Assembly: GCA_049840515.1 (NCBI GenBank)
Contig: JASGKW010000009.1
Coordinates: forward strand, 744,001-808,000
Direction: 5' to 3'
DNA length: 64,000 nucleotides
Source of the DNA: Muricomes sp049840515
GTDB lineage: Bacteria; Bacillota; Clostridia; Lachnospirales; Lachnospiraceae
A program made the position numbers and the translations under genes. Positions 34,621-44,492 of the stretch are shown here, in pieces. The notes beneath the pieces are model-generated. The model was not told where the DNA came from. It saw nothing but the letters and a program-made list of their open reading frames with translations, and made no database searches. Positions within the stretch are counted from its first letter, which is position 1, and each line of letters starts with the position of its first letter.

Positions 34621-35901
34621 ATGTATGAATCTATTTTTATTTTAAAGGGAAACATTGTGTACAGCAAAAATTCCAGTGAACTGGAGATATGTGAACATGG
34701 GTATCTGGTATGTGAGGAGGGGAAAGTTAAGGGGGTATATCAGACCCTGCCCTTTGAGTATGGAGGAATTCCGATTACAGATTATGAAGACAGACTGATT
34801 ATACCAGGTCTGGTTGATTTACATGTACATGCGCCCCAGTATTCTTTTAGAGGACTTGGTATGGATATGGAACTTCTGGAGTGGCTGGAGACAAACACAT
34901 TTCCTGAGGAGGCAAAATTCAAAGATTTAGACTATGCCGCACAGGCATACAGGATTTTTGTTGATAATATGAAAAAAGGTGCAACTACCAGAGCTTGTAT
35001 TTTTGCCACGGTGCACAGAAAATCTACACTTTTATTGATGGATATGCTGGAAGAAGCCGGACTTGGCACTATGGTAGGCAAGGTCAATATGGATAGGAAC
35101 TGTCCTGATTACCTAGGGGAAGCTTCCGCAGTAGAATCAGCTTCAGAGACAGTAGAGTGGATTAAGGATGTACTGCATAAAAAATATAAGTACACCAGAC
35201 CAATTCTGACCCCTCGTTTTACACCAAGCTGTACCGATGAACTGATGGAGAAGCTGAAGATGGTGCAGATGCGCTATGAGCTGCCTCTTCAGTCTCATTT
35301 ATCTGAAAATCCGGGTGAGATTGCCTGGGTAAAAGAGTTATGCCCCTGGTCTGAGTTCTACGGAGATGCCTATGATAAGTTTGGTCTGTTTGGAGCAGAC
35401 TGCCCTACGGTAATGGCACACTGTGTTTACTCCGATGACGAGGAAATTGCAAGGATGAAGGAAAATGGTGTGTTTGTTGCCCATTGTCCAGAATCTAATA
35501 TAAACCTTTCTTCTGGTGTGGCTCCAGTAAAACGGTTTATTGAGGAAGGACTTCATGTGGGAATCGGAAGTGATGTGGCAGGAGGCTCTACAGAGAATCT
35601 TTTTGCAGCTATGGCACATGCTATTCAGGCATCAAAGATGCGCTGGAGACTTGTGGATGACTCAGTGAAACCGTTAACAGTAGAAGAAGCATTTTATATG
35701 GCTACCAAGGGCGGCGGTGAATTTTTCGGAAAGGTTGGAAGCTTTGAACCAGGATATGAGCTGGATGCAGTGATTCTGGATGATTCAAGACTTCAGCATC
35801 CTCAGCCGCTGGATGTGAAAAAGCGTCTGGAGAGAATGGTTTATTTTTCAGATGACAGAGAAATCTTTGCAAAATATGTAAGTGGGAACAAATTATTTTA
35901 A
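34621..35901 (+). CDS. guaD: Guanine deaminase (amidohydrolase family)
   Basis: A 426-residue zinc amidohydrolase that converts guanine to xanthine and ammonia. The metal-binding LVDLHVHAPQYSFRG lies near residue 68, with PLQSHLSENPGEIAWV, VMAHCVYSDDEEIA, VAHCPESNINLSSG and the terminal GIGSDVAGGS all conserved. The ATG at 34621 follows GAAGGGAGAG; the upstream open frame overlaps the riboswitch and is not used. The guanine riboswitch and following xanthine dehydrogenase genes fix the pathway role. Confidence 0.92.
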   Translation: MYESIFILKGNIVYSKNSSELEICEHGYLVCEEGKVKGVYQTLPFEYGGIPITDYEDRLIIPGLVDLHVHAPQYSFRGLGMDMELLEWLETNTFPEEAKFKDLDYAAQAYRIFVDNMKKGATTRACIFATVHRKSTLLLMDMLEEAGLGTMVGKVNMDRNCPDYLGEASAVESASETVEWIKDVLHKKYKYTRPILTPRFTPSCTDELMEKLKMVQMRYELPLQSHLSENPGEIAWVKELCPWSEFYGDAYDKFGLFGADCPTVMAHCVYSDDEEIARMKENGVFVAHCPESNINLSSGVAPVKRFIEEGLHVGIGSDVAGGSTENLFAAMAHAIQASKMRWRLVDDSVKPLTVEEAFYMATKGGGEFFGKVGSFEPGYELDAVILDDSRLQHPQPLDVKKRLERMVYFSDDREIFAKYVSGNKLF

Positions 35902-35930
35902 GGTTAAAAACGCGATACGGAGGCGGAGTT

Positions 35931-38228
35931 ATGAAAGACAAAGAACATGTAGTTGGGCAAAGTGTAAAACGTGTGGATGCCTTTGAAAAGGTTACAGGAC
36001 GGGCAAAATATACAGATGATATATGTGATAAAAGCGCTTACACGGCAAAAATCCTGCACTCAACAGTTGCTCACGGTATTGTGAAATCAATAGACACAAA
36101 AGAAGCAGAGCGTATTCCAGGAGTAGTAAAAGTGGTTACATGCTTTGACGTTCCGAAGTACTATTTCCCTACGGCGGGGCATCCATGGTCAACAGACCCG
36201 GAACATCAGGATGTAAAGGACCGTCTGCTTCTGACGGGCCATGTAAGATTTTATGGTGATGATGTAGCGGCTGTGGTAGCTGAGAATGAAGTTGCGGCGG
36301 CTCAGGCAGTCCGGGCAATAAAGGTGGAATATGAAGAGCTTCCTTTTGTGCTGGATGTCCAGAAAGCGATGGAGGAAGACGCGCCTCTCATTCATGAGGA
36401 TTATCCCGGCAACGTTTTGAAACACACCACCATTCAAAAAGGAAATTATGAAGAGGCAATTAAAGAAGAGGGGCTGATTAAAGTGGAGGGCTGGTATGAC
36501 ACCCCCACAGTTCAGCACTGCCACATTGAGAACTTTATCTGCTACTCCTATGTGGAGCAGGGCAGGATTGTGGTAGTATCTTCCACCCAGATTCCTCACA
36601 TCTGCAGACGAATTGTAGGGCAGGCTCTGGGAATCCCCTGGGGTGAGGTAAGAATCATCAAACCTTATATAGGAGGAGGCTTCGGAAACAAGCAGGATAT
36701 TCTCTATGAACCGCTCTGCGCATATTTAAGCACTGCAGTAGGCGGCAGGCTGGTGAAACTGGATGTATCCAGAGAGGAGACTTTTGTCTCAAACCGGGTA
36801 CGCCATGCAATCCGCACTCACATTATATCCTATGTGCGTCCTGACGGAAGTTTTGCAGCCCGCAAGATGGAATGTTTTTCAGACCAGGGAGCATATGCTT
36901 CCCACGGGCACAGTATCGCCGCAAAAGGCTTGGGAGCATTTCCACAATTGTATCCATGTCCAAATATAGAAGCGGATGCATATACCGTATTTACAAATAA
37001 GTCTGTAGCGGGAGCTATGAGAGGATATGGTATTCCGCAGGCGATGTTTGCGGTAGAATCACATACTGATGATATTGCGAAAGCGCTGGGCATTCCTTCC
37101 TACGAATATCGTTGGAAATATTTGATGCCAAAGGGATACGTTGATGGATTTTCAAAAAATGTGAATTATTTTGATACCTTCCACGAGTGTCTGGAGAAGG
37201 GAAAAGAATATATAGATTATGACCGGAAGCTGAAGGAATATGCAAATCAGACAGGAGAAATACGCAAAGGTATCGGAGTGTCTGCTTTTTGGTATAATAC
37301 TGGTGTATGGCCGATTTCTCTGGAGACTTCTTCCTGCCGTATGGTACTTAACCAGGACGGTTCTGTCCAGGTGCAGGTGGCGGAGACAGAAATTGGTCAG
37401 GGAGCGGATACAGCATATGCGCAGATGACCGCAGAGACTCTCGGCATCCCATTTAAGAAGGTGCATGTGGTGAGCACACAGGACACAGATGTCACTCCAT
37501 TTGGAACAGGTGCTTATGCTTCACGGCAGACATATATGGCTGGATTTGCTATCAACCAGACAGCTACTCTGTTAAAAGGTCATATACTGGATACAGCTCA
37601 GGACCTGACAAGGCATGCAAAGTCTAATCTGGATTTAATTGATGGAAATATTGTGCGCCTGGGAGACGGAGAAATTTTGATGAGTTTGGCAGATTTGGCA
37701 GAAGAAAAGCTTTACAGTCTGACAAACAATGGCCATCTGACAGCAGAGAGCACCTATCAGGCAAAGACGAATGCTTACTCTTTCGGATGTACTTTTGCTG
37801 AGATAGAGGTAGATATTCCAGAATGTAAGGTGACATTGACGAATATCGTGAATATGCATGACTGCGGAAAGCTGATTAATCCTCAGCTCGCTATGGCACA
37901 GGTGCATGGCGGTATGAGTATGGGAATAGGATATGGATTACTGGAAAAATTAATGTTTGACGAAAAAACTGGAAAGCCTCTGAATGATAATCTGCTGGAT
38001 TATAAATTATCTACTTTTATGGATCATCCGGAATTACAAGGCGATTTTGTGGAAAATTATGAGCCTACCAGTGCCTATGGAACAAAAGCATTGGGAGAAC
38101 CGCCGGTATGTTCTGTGGCCCCTGCTATTCGTAATGCCCTGCTGCAGGCGACAGGGGTAGCAGTGGATGAAATCCCACTGACACCTCATGTGCTGTTCAG
38201 GCGTTTTACAGAAGAAGGATTATTGTAA
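35931..38228 (+). CDS. xdhA: Xanthine dehydrogenase molybdopterin-binding subunit (XdhA-like)
   Basis: A 765-residue large subunit of a molybdenum hydroxylase. The N-terminal a/b hammerhead domain (VDAFEKVTGRAKYTDDI) is followed by molybdopterin-binding motifs (PYIGGGFGNKQD, AGAMRGYGIPQ, AETEIGQGADT) and the C-terminal active-site region (GTKALGEPPVCS), including the conserved Glu. It hydroxylates purines using water and passes electrons to the FAD and Fe-S subunits encoded next. It lies 29 bases after guanine deaminase. Confidence 0.92.
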   Translation: MKDKEHVVGQSVKRVDAFEKVTGRAKYTDDICDKSAYTAKILHSTVAHGIVKSIDTKEAERIPGVVKVVTCFDVPKYYFPTAGHPWSTDPEHQDVKDRLLLTGHVRFYGDDVAAVVAENEVAAAQAVRAIKVEYEELPFVLDVQKAMEEDAPLIHEDYPGNVLKHTTIQKGNYEEAIKEEGLIKVEGWYDTPTVQHCHIENFICYSYVEQGRIVVVSSTQIPHICRRIVGQALGIPWGEVRIIKPYIGGGFGNKQDILYEPLCAYLSTAVGGRLVKLDVSREETFVSNRVRHAIRTHIISYVRPDGSFAARKMECFSDQGAYASHGHSIAAKGLGAFPQLYPCPNIEADAYTVFTNKSVAGAMRGYGIPQAMFAVESHTDDIAKALGIPSYEYRWKYLMPKGYVDGFSKNVNYFDTFHECLEKGKEYIDYDRKLKEYANQTGEIRKGIGVSAFWYNTGVWPISLETSSCRMVLNQDGSVQVQVAETEIGQGADTAYAQMTAETLGIPFKKVHVVSTQDTDVTPFGTGAYASRQTYMAGFAINQTATLLKGHILDTAQDLTRHAKSNLDLIDGNIVRLGDGEILMSLADLAEEKLYSLTNNGHLTAESTYQAKTNAYSFGCTFAEIEVDIPECKVTLTNIVNMHDCGKLINPQLAMAQVHGGMSMGIGYGLLEKLMFDEKTGKPLNDNLLDYKLSTFMDHPELQGDFVENYEPTSAYGTKALGEPPVCSVAPAIRNALLQATGVAVDEIPLTPHVLFRRFTEEGLL

Positions 38229-38258
38229 TTGGGAAATTACGAAAGGAGGATTTAAGAC

Positions 38259-39146
38259 ATGTATGACATGAAAGCATTATATGAAGCGGAAAGCGTATCT
38301 CATGGGATTAGCCTTCTGAAGGAGCACCCGGATGCTCAGATTATTGCCGGAGGCAGTGACGTTCTGGTACAGATGCGTGAAGGCAAGCGTGCGGGAGCAG
38401 AATTAGTCAGCATCTATGGATTAGATGAACTGAGAGGCGTGAAAATAGAGGAGGATGGAACCATCCGAATCGGTTCCCTGACCAGTTTTTCACATATTAC
38501 AAAAGACCCTGTTATCCAGAAATATATCAATGTTCTGGGCGAAGCTGTGGATATGGTAGGAGGACCTCAGATACGTAATATCGGAACCATCGGCGGAAAT
38601 ACTTGTAACGGTGTAACTTCTGCGGATTCTGCATCCACATTATTTGCCTGGGACGCTGTAATCGAGGTGACAGGGGAAGAGGGAGTGCGCAGACTTCCGA
38701 TTCAGGAATTTTATATTAAGGCCGGAAAGGTGGATTTGAAACCTGCTGAGCTTCAGACAGGTATTCTGATACCGAAAGAATCCTATGAGGGATATTTTGG
38801 ACACTACATTAAATATGCAATGAGAGGTGCCATGGATATTGCGACACTGGGCTGTTCTGTCAATGTGAAACTGTCTGAAGACAAAAAACATATTGAGGAT
38901 GTCAGAATTGCATATGGTGTGGCAGGCCCGATTCCTCTGCGTGCGGTACATGCGGAGGCAGTGGGAAAAGGAATGGAAATCAGCGCTGAGAATATCGAAA
39001 AAGTTGGAGATACAGTTCTGGAGGATGTGACTCCCCGTGACAGCTGGAGAGCAAGTAAGGCATTCAGGGAACATATAGGCAGAGTACTGTGCAAACGTGC
39101 ACTGAAAGAATCTATCTTGCTGGCAGGAGGTGTAATTCATGAGTGA
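38259..39146 (+). CDS. xdhB: Xanthine dehydrogenase FAD-binding subunit (XdhB-like)
   Basis: A 295-residue FAD subunit. The FAD-binding segments IIAGGSDVLVQMREGK near residue 30 and RNIGTIGGNTCNGVTSADS near residue 110 are clear, and the C-terminal CO-dehydrogenase flavoprotein domain is present. It passes electrons from the Fe-S subunit to NAD+ or another acceptor. Its stop overlaps the start of the Fe-S gene by 8 bases. Confidence 0.92.
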   Translation: MYDMKALYEAESVSHGISLLKEHPDAQIIAGGSDVLVQMREGKRAGAELVSIYGLDELRGVKIEEDGTIRIGSLTSFSHITKDPVIQKYINVLGEAVDMVGGPQIRNIGTIGGNTCNGVTSADSASTLFAWDAVIEVTGEEGVRRLPIQEFYIKAGKVDLKPAELQTGILIPKESYEGYFGHYIKYAMRGAMDIATLGCSVNVKLSEDKKHIEDVRIAYGVAGPIPLRAVHAEAVGKGMEISAENIEKVGDTVLEDVTPRDSWRASKAFREHIGRVLCKRALKESILLAGGVIHE

Positions 39147-39657
39147 GAAACAATATAAGCTGGTGAAATGTGTCATCAACGGTGAAGCGCGGGAAGCTAT
39201 GGTGGATGTGCGCGCATCCCTGACAGATATGCTGAGGAATGATTACCGGATGACCAGTGTAAAAAAAGGCTGTGAAGTGGGAGAGTGCGGCGCCTGTAAT
39301 GTGATTATAGACGGAGAATGCTACAATTCCTGTATTTATCTGGCTGTCTGGGCCGAGGGAAAAGAAATCCAGACCCTGGAAGGCCTGATGGGACCAAATG
39401 GAGAGCTGTCAGACATTCAGCAGGCATTTATTGATGAGGCTGCTGTACAGTGTGGTTTCTGTACTCCTGGAGTAATTATGAGTGCGGTAGAGGTATTAAA
39501 CACTGGCAGGGTATATACAAGAGCAGAGCTGAGAAAGCTTCTGGCAGGGCATCTGTGCAGGTGTACCGGATATCAGAATATTTTAAATGCAGTGGAAAAG
39601 ACAATGTACCAAAGACTGGGCAAAGAATTGCCAGAGTATCTTTTATCATCAAAATAA
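39139..39657 (+). CDS. xdhC: Xanthine dehydrogenase [2Fe-2S] subunit (XdhC-like)
   Basis: A 172-residue small subunit with two [2Fe-2S] clusters: a plant-type ferredoxin cluster (CEVGECGACNVIIDGECYNSC) and a helical cluster (QCGFCTPGVIMSA, CRCTGYQNI). It is full length. It transfers electrons between the molybdenum and flavin subunits. A terminator follows, ending the guaD-xdhABC transcript. Confidence 0.93.
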   Translation: MSEKQYKLVKCVINGEAREAMVDVRASLTDMLRNDYRMTSVKKGCEVGECGACNVIIDGECYNSCIYLAVWAEGKEIQTLEGLMGPNGELSDIQQAFIDEAAVQCGFCTPGVIMSAVEVLNTGRVYTRAELRKLLAGHLCRCTGYQNILNAVEKTMYQRLGKELPEYLLSSK

Positions 39658-39671
39658 AAAAGAAATATATG

Positions 39672-39726
39672 AGAAGCTGTTGTGAATCAACGATTTTGGG
39701 TTGAGGAGCACAGCTTCTTATTTTAT
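39672..39726 (+). terminator. Terminator after the xdhABC-like genes
   Basis: An arm beginning AGAAGCTGT (39672 on) pairs with ACAGCTTCT, with an inner TCAAC/GTTGA helix, followed by TATTTTATAT. Confidence 0.7.
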
Positions 39727-39751
39727 ATATATTTATAAACATTCATAGAAC

Positions 39752-39806
39752 AAAAAAAGGATAACTCCCCGCACTGAAGGGGGAATTATCCTTTTTCTGT
39801 TTTTCT
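39752..39806. terminator. Bidirectional terminator between convergent xdh operons
   Basis: AAAAAAAGGATAA-TCCCC and GGGGGAATTATCCTTTTT form a hairpin with A/T runs on both sides, positioned to end both the rightward xdhABC and the leftward xdhD transcripts. Confidence 0.85.
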
Positions 39807-39808
39807 TT

Positions 39809-42403
39809 TTATTTCTTCTTTCTATAGAAAGTATCTTCCATTGGAAGCTTTGTACGAAGTTTGTGGTCCATTGCATAATATGCACCTTGTACTGCGGGCG
39901 CTGTAGGAATGGTTGCAATTTCGCCTATTCCTTTGGAGCCGTAAGCAAAGCTCAGCAATTCTTCTTTTTCCACATAGATTGCGTGGATATCAGGAATCTG
40001 AGGAGCTCTCATCAGTCCCAAAGTACCAAATTTAGCCTGAGGTACACAATCTTTCAGAGGGAAGTCTTCTGTCAGGGCATAACCAAGACCCATCAGCACT
40101 CCTCCTTCAATCTGTCCCTGTATAGAAATCGGATTTACTACCTTACCAGAGTCGTGAGCGGCATATACGTCAGTTACCTTGCCGTCATCATCTATAATAA
40201 CCACATGAGTAGCAAAACCATAAGCAACGTGGCTCTTTGGATTTGGCACATCTGAACCTAATTTGTCAGTTGGGTCGAAGAACTCTGCAAAGAATTCTTT
40301 TCCTTCAAGTGCCTCAAGACTGCCGGCTTCTTCCAGTGCATCTTTAAGGTCAGCAGCAGCCATTCGGACTGCCTCACCAGAAATCAATGTCTGGCGGGAA
40401 CCAGAGGTAGTTCCTGAGTCAGGTGCAAATTCGGAGTCAACTGCCATACCTTTGACCTGGCTTAACTTAAGACCAAGTGTCTCAGCCGCAATCTGAAGGA
40501 AAACAGTAGCACATCCTTGTCCAATATCGGAGGCACCGCAGTAAATCTCCACAATACCGTTTCTGACAACCAGCTTAGCGCGTCCTTTGTCAGGAAGACC
40601 AACTCCAACACCAGCATTCTTCATAGAACAAGCGATACCAGCTCTTCCGGGATTGCTCTCATATACGTCCTTTACAGCTTCAAGAGTTTCTTTCAGGGCT
40701 GTTGAGCAGTCTGCAATCTGTCCGTTAGGAAGAACTTTACCAGGCTCAATCGCATTGCGGTAACGGATTTCCCAAGGTGAGATACCTACCATTTCTGCCA
40801 GAAGATTGATATTCGATTCCAGTGCAAACTCACTCTGGCACACTCCAAAACCTCTGAATGCTCCTGCAGGAGTATTATTAGTGTAATATCCAAAGCCTCG
40901 TATGTCCGTGTTCTGATAGCAGTATGGACCTACGGAATGAGTACAAGCACGCTCTAAAACCGGGCCGGCCAGTGAAGCATATGCTCCGCCGTCAAAATTG
41001 ATTTCACAATCTAAACCGGTAAAGATACCATTTTCGTCACAGCCAAGAGTGAAAGTACCTTCCATTGCATGACGTTTTGGATGGAAGCGCAGTGACTCCT
41101 GTCTGGTAAATTTCATTTTAACAGGACGTTTTACTTTCAATGTTGCCAATACAGCTAAATGCTGAATGGAAACATCTTCTTTTCCACCAAAACCACCGCC
41201 TACAAGTTTGTTTTCCACTACGATTTTTTCTACGTCTTTTCCTTCCCAGCCCAACATAATAGCAGTTTCATGGCGGGTGTCAAACACGCTCTGATCTGTT
41301 GTGTAAACTTTTACTCCATCTTTGTAAGGGAATGCAATGGCACATTCAGGCTCCAGGAAAGCATGTTCGGTGAAAGGAGTGCTGTATTCCCTTGTTACAA
41401 CATATTTTGAATTAGCCAGGGCTGTTTTAGCATCTCCACGGGTAACATGGCGTGATTGACATAAGTTTCCTGCTGCGTGGGCATGAATCTGAGGCGCGCC
41501 CTCAGCTTTTGCTTCATGAATATTGCGAACAGGTTCCAGTTCCTCATATTCAATATTGACTAATTTCTTAGCCTGGTCTAAAATTTCCTCTGTTTCTGCG
41601 ATAACTAAACAGATAGCATCACCCATCGACCTTGTGATATCACCTTCCGCAATCATAACGTCCCAGTCCTGCTGGATGTGACCTACTTTATTATTCGGAA
41701 CATCTTCGGCCTTTAAAACATCCAATACACCAGGCAGAGCCAGTGCTTTGGAGGCATCTATTTTCAGTACACGGGCTCTTGGATATTTGGTACGCACAGC
41801 TGAAGCATACACCATGTCATCCATGAGAACATCATCAACATACTGTCCGGTACCAAGTACTTTGTCACGTACATCGATACGAAAAGCGCGGGCACCTACG
41901 CCGTATTCATCGCCCCGCTCAAGAGATTCATCGATGGATTTTTCACCCCGCAGAATAGCAGCAGCAAGTTGAATTCCTTCCAGAATCTTTTTATAACCGG
42001 TGCAGCGGCAGATATTTCCCTTTATTGCAAGCTTGATTTCGTCTTCTGTGGGGTCTGGATTTTGGTCTATAAGCGCTTTTCCGGACATAACCATTCCAGG
42101 GATACAGAAACCACACTGTACAGCCCCAACTGCTCCAAAAGCGTAAACAAAAGCTTCTTTTTCGTCTTCACTCAAACCTTCTACTGTGATGATATTACGT
42201 CCCACGGCTTTTTCTGTTGTTAAAACACAGCTTCTGACCGCTTTACCGTCTACAATGATTGTGCAGGTGCCGCATGCACCTTCACTGCATCCATCCTTTA
42301 CTGAAAATAGATGTAAATCATCCCTCAGATAACGCAAGAGAGATTTTTTCTTGTCTGTTTCCTGAAGTACGCCGTTCACTGTAAATTGATACATTTCCTG
42401 CAT
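39809..42403 (-). CDS. xdhD: Selenium-type xanthine dehydrogenase with fused Fe-S and molybdenum domains (XdhD-like)
   Basis: An 864-residue fused molybdenum hydroxylase. An N-terminal [2Fe-2S] pair (CSEGACGTCTIIVDG, VQCGFCIPGMVMSGK, CRCTGYKKI) occupies about residues 1-165, and the molybdopterin domain (VGGGFGGKEDVS, AGAFRGFGVCQSEF, SDIGQGCATVF, YGSKGIGEIATIPT) fills the rest. No FAD domain is present. This matches enzymes described as selenium-dependent xanthine dehydrogenases, where selenium is a labile ligand and not selenocysteine; no in-frame TGA is seen. The partner ferredoxin gene lies upstream and yqeC/yqeB downstream in the window. Confidence 0.9.
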   Translation of the reverse strand: MQEMYQFTVNGVLQETDKKKSLLRYLRDDLHLFSVKDGCSEGACGTCTIIVDGKAVRSCVLTTEKAVGRNIITVEGLSEDEKEAFVYAFGAVGAVQCGFCIPGMVMSGKALIDQNPDPTEDEIKLAIKGNICRCTGYKKILEGIQLAAAILRGEKSIDESLERGDEYGVGARAFRIDVRDKVLGTGQYVDDVLMDDMVYASAVRTKYPRARVLKIDASKALALPGVLDVLKAEDVPNNKVGHIQQDWDVMIAEGDITRSMGDAICLVIAETEEILDQAKKLVNIEYEELEPVRNIHEAKAEGAPQIHAHAAGNLCQSRHVTRGDAKTALANSKYVVTREYSTPFTEHAFLEPECAIAFPYKDGVKVYTTDQSVFDTRHETAIMLGWEGKDVEKIVVENKLVGGGFGGKEDVSIQHLAVLATLKVKRPVKMKFTRQESLRFHPKRHAMEGTFTLGCDENGIFTGLDCEINFDGGAYASLAGPVLERACTHSVGPYCYQNTDIRGFGYYTNNTPAGAFRGFGVCQSEFALESNINLLAEMVGISPWEIRYRNAIEPGKVLPNGQIADCSTALKETLEAVKDVYESNPGRAGIACSMKNAGVGVGLPDKGRAKLVVRNGIVEIYCGASDIGQGCATVFLQIAAETLGLKLSQVKGMAVDSEFAPDSGTTSGSRQTLISGEAVRMAAADLKDALEEAGSLEALEGKEFFAEFFDPTDKLGSDVPNPKSHVAYGFATHVVIIDDDGKVTDVYAAHDSGKVVNPISIQGQIEGGVLMGLGYALTEDFPLKDCVPQAKFGTLGLMRAPQIPDIHAIYVEKEELLSFAYGSKGIGEIATIPTAPAVQGAYYAMDHKLRTKLPMEDTFYRKKK

Positions 42404-42424
42404 TCCATTATTTCCTCACTTTTC

Positions 42425-42967
42425 TTAGTCTATTGTAAAGATACCATTTGCGTCGCGAATGACACCGCGAGGGCATTTTACAGCGCACATGCCGCAGGCA
42501 ATACAAAGGCTTTCATCAATCACAGCGTTGTTGTCTATTACATGTATGGCATCCGCCGGACAATTTTTCTCACAGATACGGCATGCAATACAGCTAACTT
42601 CGCAGATTTTTCTTGAGACAGCACCTGTGTCCAGATTGGAACATCTTGGCATAATAGTATTTTGTGGTAATACCATGAAAATTACGTTTTTAGGACAAAT
42701 TTTCGCACATAATCCACAGCCAGTACATTTTTCTGAATCCACTTCGGGGGTGCCGTATTCACCAATTGTTATTGCGTTAAAGCGACAGGCTGCAACGCAG
42801 CTGCCCAATCCCAGACATCCTTGAGAGCACTCTAAGAGTCCATCAGGATATTCTGTAACGGCCTGTTTGCAATCACAGGATAAATCTTTACGGTTCACTT
42901 TTTCCTTAACACGGCTGCCGCCGCGACACATTACGAGTGCAATACGTTTTTCACGCTTCTTTTTCAA
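42425..42967 (-). CDS. Polyferredoxin (RnfB-like, four cysteine clusters)
   Basis: A 180-residue iron-sulfur protein. The Cys-rich N-terminal segment (CRGG, CDCKQAV, CSQGCLGLGSCVAAC) is followed by three classical [4Fe-4S] motifs (CTGCGLCAKICP, CIACRICEKNCP, CIACGMCAVKCP). It resembles the cytosolic half of RnfB. The start is TTG at 42967, supported by GGAGG at the right distance; no ATG fits. It immediately precedes xdhD and is likely its electron partner (inference). Confidence 0.85.
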   Translation of the reverse strand: MKKKREKRIALVMCRGGSRVKEKVNRKDLSCDCKQAVTEYPDGLLECSQGCLGLGSCVAACRFNAITIGEYGTPEVDSEKCTGCGLCAKICPKNVIFMVLPQNTIMPRCSNLDTGAVSRKICEVSCIACRICEKNCPADAIHVIDNNAVIDESLCIACGMCAVKCPRGVIRDANGIFTID

Positions 42968-43049
42968 AATATTGAACCTCCTATAAGTATATCAAATATA
43001 TCAATATATATCAAATTACATCTAGAAACAACTCCGGAACGATATGCAG

Positions 43050-43098
43050 AAAACCTACATGAAAAATTGTTTGATTTCTCATGCAGGTTTTCATTTTT
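43050..43098 (-). terminator. Terminator after arcC
   Basis: AAAACCTACATGA (43050-43062) and TCATGCAGGTTTT (43079-43091) form a hairpin with one mismatch. T runs exist on both strands, the stronger on the plus strand. It separates the arcC operon from the polyferredoxin-xdhD unit. Confidence 0.7.
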
Positions 43099-43115
43099 TT
43101 GGTTTTATGATTCGA

Positions 43116-44062
43116 TTAGGAACGGCTGATTCTGGTACCTGTAGTTCCTAAGATTCCGTCCTTAGCTTTTTCAAGTAAGGTAATCAGGGCCTGACGTCCT
43201 GGTGCAGACTCTGCAAATTCAACAGCAGCCTGTACTTTTGGAAGCATAGAGCCAGGAGCGAAGTGTCCTTCTTCCATGTACTGTTTTGCTTCGTCTACTG
43301 AGATGTTATCCAGCCATTTCTCTTCTGGTTTTCCATAGTTGATAGCTACTTTCTCTACAGCAGTCAGGATAATAAGGAAATCCGCATTTAACTCGCGTGC
43401 AAGCAGGCTGCTTGCAAAGTCCTTATCAATAACAGCGCTGGCGCCTTTTAAGTGATTTCCCTGACGGGTAACGGGGATTCCGCCGCCGCCGCAGGCGATT
43501 ACTAAGTCACCAGACTCTACCATAGTACGGATAGTACCGATTTCTACGATTTCCTGTGGTCTTGGAGAAGATACTACACGGCGGTAGCCGCGGCCAGAAT
43601 CTTCTTTCATGATGTAGTCATATTTTGCAGCCATCTCGTCAGCCTGCTCTTTTGTCATGAAACGTCCGATTGGCTTGGATGGGTTCTGGAATGCAGAATC
43701 ATTTTCATCTACGCGTACCTGTGTAATCATAGTAGCTACAGGGATGTCAGTGATGTTTCTGTCCAGAAGCTCTTCACGAAGAGCATTCTGCAAATCATAT
43801 CCAATGTATGCCTGACTCATTGCAACACAAACAGAAAGTGGTGTGTTAGGCTGCTGTGGGTCTTCATGAGTCAATGCGATCATTGCGTTATTTACCATAC
43901 CAACCTGTGGTCCGTTACCGTGAGCAACAACAACTTCACAGCCTTCTTCAATCAGGTCAACGATAGCTTTTGCAGTAATTTTTACTGCAACCATCTGCTC
44001 TGGTAATGTGTTGCCCAGGGCGTTTCCGCCCAGAGCAATAACAATTCTTTTTTCTTTGCCAT
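43116..44062 (-). CDS. arcC: Carbamate kinase, one frameshift at codons 4-6
   Basis: Converts carbamoyl phosphate and ADP to ATP, ammonia and CO2. The body (GNGPQVGMV, ACGGGGIPV, DKDFASSLLARELNADFL) is complete. The true N-terminus is in another frame: ATG at 44062 behind GGAGG reads MAKK, then a run of six A breaks the frame before RIVIALGGNALGNTLPEQ. One extra A restores about 315 residues. A homopolymer deletion is inferred. It is last in the ygeX operon, and supplies the ATP step of purine degradation. Confidence 0.92.
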
Positions 44063-44063
44063 T

Positions 44064-44446
44064 TTATTTACCTCCGACATATGCGATGGCTTCTACTTCA
44101 CATAAAACTCCCTTTGGAAGGGCTTTTACTGCTACACAGGAGCGCGCTGGTTTTCCAACGAAATACTTAGCATAAACTTCATTGAATGCGGCAAAATCAG
44201 CCATATCTGCGAGGAAGCATGTTGTTTTTACAACATCAGTAAATTCAGCTCCCTGGCTCTCAAGAAGTGCAGCTATGTTTTTCATAACCTGCTCTGTCTG
44301 TTCTTCGATATTTGTTCCACAACTTCTCCAGTCTCCGCAGAGAGTGGAATAGCACCAGAGAAAAATGCTAAATCATTTACAATGATTCCCTGTGAGTATG
44401 GTCCAATAGCAGCTGGTGCATTTTTTGTGTCAACATATTTTAACAT
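44064..44446 (-). CDS. RidA-family enamine/imine deaminase, one frameshift
   Basis: About 127 residues when repaired. The N-terminal part (MLKYVDTKNAPAAIGPYSQG, LAFFSGAIPL) and the C-terminal part (DVVKTTCFLADMADFAAFNEVY, PARSCVAVKALPKG, EVEAIAY) are in different frames. Adding one G near 44320 (GTTGTGGAAC to GTTGTGGGAAC) joins them. The start at 44446 has AGGAGG at 7 bases. RidA proteins hydrolyse reactive enamines such as 2-aminoacrylate, which PLP lyases like YgeX release, so its place in this operon is meaningful. Confidence 0.88.
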
Positions 44447-44492
44447 CTTCATACCTCCTGTATGTGTATATCTGTGTTTGTTGTATATAGGC

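Noticed and set aside
39809..42403. Selenocysteine codon in the selenium-type xanthine dehydrogenase
   Set aside because: The frame is open with no in-frame TGA; the family carries selenium as a cofactor ligand, not as Sec.
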